From JAGOBX01 sp017999075 [NCBI: Candidatus Babelota bacterium] (lineage in GTDB: Bacteria; JAGOBX01), in the NCBI GenBank assembly GCA_017999075.1, contig JAGOBX010000001.1, positions 1 to 27,270 of the forward strand: a DNA stretch of 27,270 nucleotides, in the 5' to 3' direction. A program made the translations under genes and the position numbers. The notes under the pieces are model-generated. The model saw only the letters and a program-made list of their open reading frames with translations. It did no database searches and was not told the origin of the DNA. Each line of letters begins with the position of its first letter. Position 1 is the stretch's first letter. Of the stretch, positions 24,205 through 27,270 are shown in pieces.

Positions 24205-26340
24205 ATGAAAAAAAATGTTTTGATAATAATAATAATCTTATCAGTATATGCTCCTTTGTTTGAATGTCTCGATCATTTTGGATTCGAAGATGCTTCAAGA
24301 TTTAATTCTCTAAAATTTTTTTTTAATGCTCCGGAAAAAATAATACGTTTTTTTTTCGGAGATCAAACCGGAGGATTAATGATTGACGGTGAAGCTTATT
24401 ACCGTCCATTAGGTTCTATTTTTTATTTTTTCAATTACAAATTTTTCGGGTTCAGTGCCCGTTCTCTTCACATTTCTTCTTTATTTATTTTTATATGTTC
24501 GGTTTTTTTACTTTATAACATTACCTATACTCTGATAAAATCAAAATCATCGGCATTTTTTGCCGTTATTACATTTATTTTATACCCTGCGCTAATTCCT
24601 TATTCGATTTTTTTTGCGGTTGACTCAATTCTGATGCTAAGTTTATTTTTTATATTGGCAGCTATATATTTATATCAAAAAAAGAAAAACATCTTATATA
24701 TTAATACGCTTGTGTTCTGCGCTTTTTTTTCTAAAGAAATCGCATACACTCTGCCTTTAATTTTAATATTTTATGAAATAATAGTAAACAATTCCCCTGT
24801 ATTTCATGCAATAAAAAAAAATATTCTAATGATTATAATTTCAACTGTTTTTTATATTTACAGAATTGTCATTTTTAACGGATTATATCATTATTCATCT
24901 TCAAAAATACTTTCAAAAAATTTTCTTTTAAAATTAAGCTGCAAAATAATTTTTCTTGTACAGTTGTATGATTCTTTTTTTATTTCAGCGGCAATAATAT
25001 TTTTGTTTGCTATATTTTTTATTAAAATCGGAAATTCAGTAAAACGGCAAAAAACAGTTATATTCATAATAATATGGGCAATACTCGGAATACTGCCTGA
25101 AATAAATCATTATATAAACAAAAAAGATTTTGATTCCTACAGAAGTATGTTTACTTTAACTGCGCCTTTTTCTATTCTTATTGCAGCAATGATCAATAAC
25201 ATATTCAGAATTTGTTTAAAAAATAAAACTATATTGTTTCTAATTTCATTTTTTTTTATTTTTATGTATTTTATAAATCTTAATATTATTGATGGATGGA
25301 AAGAATTATCAGAATACAGAAACGAATTGGCGTTAAAAGTTAAAAATATAATTTCAAATGATAATAAGAATAATATCATATTATTTTGCAGAAACATTAA
25401 TTCAAAAAAATTCCCTGAATCTGCCGCATTCCAAAGCACAACTTATATTATGGATATCATATACAATGATTTCGAATATTCAAACAAAAAATTCCATAAT
25501 AATTATATTTTTAATGTTAACGACATAAATGATTTCATAAAATCTGACAATTTTTCTGCTTATTATATAGACAAAGAGATAAAAAAAATCGAATTGCCTG
25601 AATTGCTCGAAATTTATTCAGATAAACATTCTTGTAAAATTATAAATAAACTTTTAGACGATAAAAATTTAACACTGCAGAATTCTGAAATATTAAGTTT
25701 TATGGGAGTCAATGATGAAGACGAAGATTTATTTAAAAACCATTATAACCCTGCCGCAGATAAATTGATAAAAGAAAACATATATTCTGAAAACAATTCT
25801 GCTGATTTTAAAAACCTGATTCATTTAACTGATTTTTTTCATTATAACGAATTTGATTCTAAATTCTGGGTTGACTTGATTCTCAACAAAAAATCCGCTC
25901 CTTCTCAAGAATTTATTTTGTCAACCATTCTGTATTATTCAATTTTTTATGAAATCGAATTATTTAATAAAAACCAATTAATTATGCTTGCTAACGATAA
26001 TTTTTATCATTCCAAAGAGTTGAAATTTTATATAAAATTAATACTATATAAAAATAAACTAATATCAGATTCGGTTTTTCAAAAATACATACCTGTTTTA
26101 TCAGATATCAAATCCGAAATTCACAAAAAAATGATTTTAAACTCGCTCATTTTAAATTCCGGAAGGTATAATTTTTTTAAATACGCATTTACAAATAAAT
26201 TTTTTATTTCAAATGCTGACAATTTAATTTTTTTTCTTCATTATAATATAAAAAAATTATTATATGATTCAGAGATCCTGGATAAAAACAGTTTTAATCA
26301 CGGGTTTGATTTCGTTGTTACAAACAAAAATTTTCAATGA
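24205..26340 (+). CDS. GT-C membrane glycosyltransferase-like protein (GT39/TMTC-like)
   Basis: A 711-residue integral membrane protein. The first 355 residues hold about nine hydrophobic segments. The first extracytoplasmic loop has an acidic pair E28-D29 (FEDASRF), the place where GT-C enzymes carry their catalytic acid, then YRPLGSIFYFFNYKFFG (66-82) and SKEIAYTLPL (176-185), both typical of the protein-mannosyltransferase/TMTC type that uses lipid-linked sugars. Residues 360-711 are soluble, helix-rich, low in tryptophan and not recognised. The acceptor could be protein or envelope glycan. Spacing to the next gene (108 bases with a strong promoter) shows it is transcribed alone. Class is fairly sure, substrate unknown. 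Confidence 0.75.
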   Translation: MKKNVLIIIIILSVYAPLFECLDHFGFEDASRFNSLKFFFNAPEKIIRFFFGDQTGGLMIDGEAYYRPLGSIFYFFNYKFFGFSARSLHISSLFIFICSVFLLYNITYTLIKSKSSAFFAVITFILYPALIPYSIFFAVDSILMLSLFFILAAIYLYQKKKNILYINTLVFCAFFSKEIAYTLPLILIFYEIIVNNSPVFHAIKKNILMIIISTVFYIYRIVIFNGLYHYSSSKILSKNFLLKLSCKIIFLVQLYDSFFISAAIIFLFAIFFIKIGNSVKRQKTVIFIIIWAILGILPEINHYINKKDFDSYRSMFTLTAPFSILIAAMINNIFRICLKNKTILFLISFFFIFMYFINLNIIDGWKELSEYRNELALKVKNIISNDNKNNIILFCRNINSKKFPESAAFQSTTYIMDIIYNDFEYSNKKFHNNYIFNVNDINDFIKSDNFSAYYIDKEIKKIELPELLEIYSDKHSCKIINKLLDDKNLTLQNSEILSFMGVNDEDEDLFKNHYNPAADKLIKENIYSENNSADFKNLIHLTDFFHYNEFDSKFWVDLILNKKSAPSQEFILSTILYYSIFYEIELFNKNQLIMLANDNFYHSKELKFYIKLILYKNKLISDSVFQKYIPVLSDIKSEIHKKMILNSLILNSGRYNFFKYAFTNKFFISNADNLIFFLHYNIKKLLYDSEILDKNSFNHGFDFVVTNKNFQ

Positions 26341-26386
26341 ATTTCATCAAAGAATCAAAAAATTTTTTTTATATATTAAAAAAATA

Positions 26387-26415
26387 TTGACTTTTTCACT
26401 ATTGTTGGTTATAAT
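26387..26415 (+). promoter_or_regulatory. Near-consensus sigma70 promoter for the small secreted protein and CHASE2 gene
   Basis: TTGACT (26387-26392), exactly 17 bases, then TATAAT (26410-26415). This is the best promoter in the window. Transcription would start near 26422; AAGGAA at 26434-26439 is 9 bases before ATG 26449. Confidence 0.75.
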
Positions 26416-26448
26416 ATAGCAACTGAACCTCAAAAGGAACAAGTTTAA

Positions 26449-26832
26449 ATGAAATTTAAAATAATATTTTTGTTAACAGTGTTGTTTATTCCTTTAATCA
26501 ATATTTCCGCAGAAGAGAATAAAGCTGTTAATGGCGTGTCAGCATTTTCTTCAAAATCAGATACATATTTTTCAAAAAATACATATTCTACAAATATTAA
26601 AAACCAGCAATTCAATCACAAAAAATCAAACAAACCTGCAGATTCAGTTTCAAGTTCAGCATCTGAAAATAAAAAAGAAATAAATGATGAGTTCAAAGAT
26701 ATAATAGACAAATTAAAGAAAATACATGATAAAAAAAACAATGATGCTAACGATTCAAAAGTGGCATATTTAGGTACAAAAGGTTCCGAAAACTCAAAAC
26801 AAAATTTTGATTTGCTGTTAATCTGGAAATAG
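26449..26832 (+). CDS. Small secreted protein, function unknown
   Basis: A 127-residue exported protein: signal peptide 1-21 (MKFKIIFLLTVLFIPLINISA, predicted cut before EENK). The mature part is low-complexity, rich in Ser, Asn and Lys, with no cysteine, so probably largely disordered, plus one amphipathic helix (about 76-98). No family recognised. It is driven by a very good promoter and has a good ribosome site, so it is likely well expressed, and only 8 bases separate it from the CHASE2 gene, implying a shared transcript. Adaptor or ligand for that sensor is a guess from position only. Confidence 0.7.
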   Translation: MKFKIIFLLTVLFIPLINISAEENKAVNGVSAFSSKSDTYFSKNTYSTNIKNQQFNHKKSNKPADSVSSSASENKKEINDEFKDIIDKLKKIHDKKNNDANDSKVAYLGTKGSENSKQNFDLLLIWK

Positions 26833-26840
26833 TTCTTATT

Positions 26841-27270
26841 ATGCACAAAACATGTAGGCGCTCTTACAAAAAAAAATATTATATAATTATCTGCCTCATA
26901 ACGACTATACTATCAGTCATAGTTTCCCGTTCTGAAACAGTTTCATTATTCAATGACCGTTTTTTCGATTTTTGGCTTTCTATTTTTAATAACAAAAATT
27001 CGACAGTATCTGAAAGTAAATTAAAACTTATTCCAAAAATTTTATTGATAAATCTCGACAGGTCATTTGCAGAAGAAATTAAAATATATCCTTTTCCAAG
27101 AAAATATTACGATTTAGCTTTAAAAGTATTAAAAGCTAAAAATCCCTTAGCCATAGGTCTCCCGTTAGTTTTTTCAGACAATGAAGACTGCAATAACAAT
27201 CTCACATTTATTGCTGATACCACTGTAGTCTTTGGCGCATTTTATTATAAGGACTTCGAAAAAATAATAG
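26841..27270 (+). CDS. CHASE2-domain sensor protein (3' truncated by window end)
   Basis: Starting at ATG 26841, the frame stays open to the window edge, giving the first 143 residues. After a basic N-terminus, one membrane helix (about 13-28, YYIIICLITTILSVIV) is followed by FNDRFFDFWLSIFN and then ILLINLD, YPFPRKYYDLALKVL and PLAIGLPLVFSD. This matches the CHASE2 extracytoplasmic sensor pattern (aspartate, P(W/F)PR, then a hydrophobic strand), although the usual IGFDILF aspartate is replaced by leucine. CHASE2 proteins normally continue with transmembrane helices and an output domain such as histidine kinase, adenylate cyclase or diguanylate cyclase, which lies outside the window. The signal is unknown. 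Confidence 0.8.
   Translation, partial: MHKTCRRSYKKKYYIIICLITTILSVIVSRSETVSLFNDRFFDFWLSIFNNKNSTVSESKLKLIPKILLINLDRSFAEEIKIYPFPRKYYDLALKVLKAKNPLAIGLPLVFSDNEDCNNNLTFIADTTVVFGAFYYKDFEKII

Overview
The window comes from a very AT-rich bacterial chromosome (roughly 30% G+C by eye). It is probably an uncultured anaerobe: it carries a rubrerythrin-type diiron protein, a ferredoxin-tailed DUF362 protein and the two-gene glycine-decarboxylase form (separate GcvPB). Two proteins point towards the Bacteroidota/FCB side of the tree or another phylum with T9SS-like sorting tails (Elusimicrobiota-like lineages also have them). One is the huge secreted protein ending in a YPNPF...GKLAVIK tail. The other is the secreted family misnamed 'asparagine synthetase B' in Bacteroidota. 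No marker in the window fixes the phylum, so this placement is an inference.

Layout. 2-5880 (+): the 3' part of a DUF362/ferredoxin gene overlapping rsmE. Then, after a new promoter, an alternative polyamine pair (carboxynorspermidine/carboxyspermidine dehydrogenase and decarboxylase), a YihY-family membrane protein with a cytoplasmic winged-helix-like tail, and a YfcE-like phosphoesterase with an altered metal motif. 6048-12074 (-): one 2008-residue secreted protein with a papain-like protease domain, two Fn3-like + seven-bladed FG-GAP propeller + Ig-like cassettes and a C-terminal sorting domain. 12338-18289 (+): a phosphoesterase-rubrerythrin fusion, an S41 C-terminal processing protease (best start TTG), seryl-tRNA synthetase, a small unknown protein, and an RlmD/RlmCD-type rRNA methyltransferase. 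18451-23979 (-): gcvPB with its own promoter; then, upstream of it and reading the same way, a divergent Na/Pi-cotransporter-like protein, a TTT-type substrate-binding lipoprotein and the secreted 'AsnB-like' protein. 24205-27270 (+): a GT-C membrane glycosyltransferase-like protein, a small secreted protein behind a near-consensus promoter, and the start of a CHASE2 sensor that runs off the window.

Most of the window is housekeeping. The items that look new or unusual are the phosphoesterase-rubrerythrin fusion with all expected diiron ligands, the twin-propeller secreted protease, a phosphate-transporter-like protein that has lost its QSSS signatures, and a small inverted-repeat element with nested tandem duplications downstream of the rRNA methyltransferase gene. 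I found no tRNA, rRNA, CRISPR array, transposase or recognisable riboswitch.
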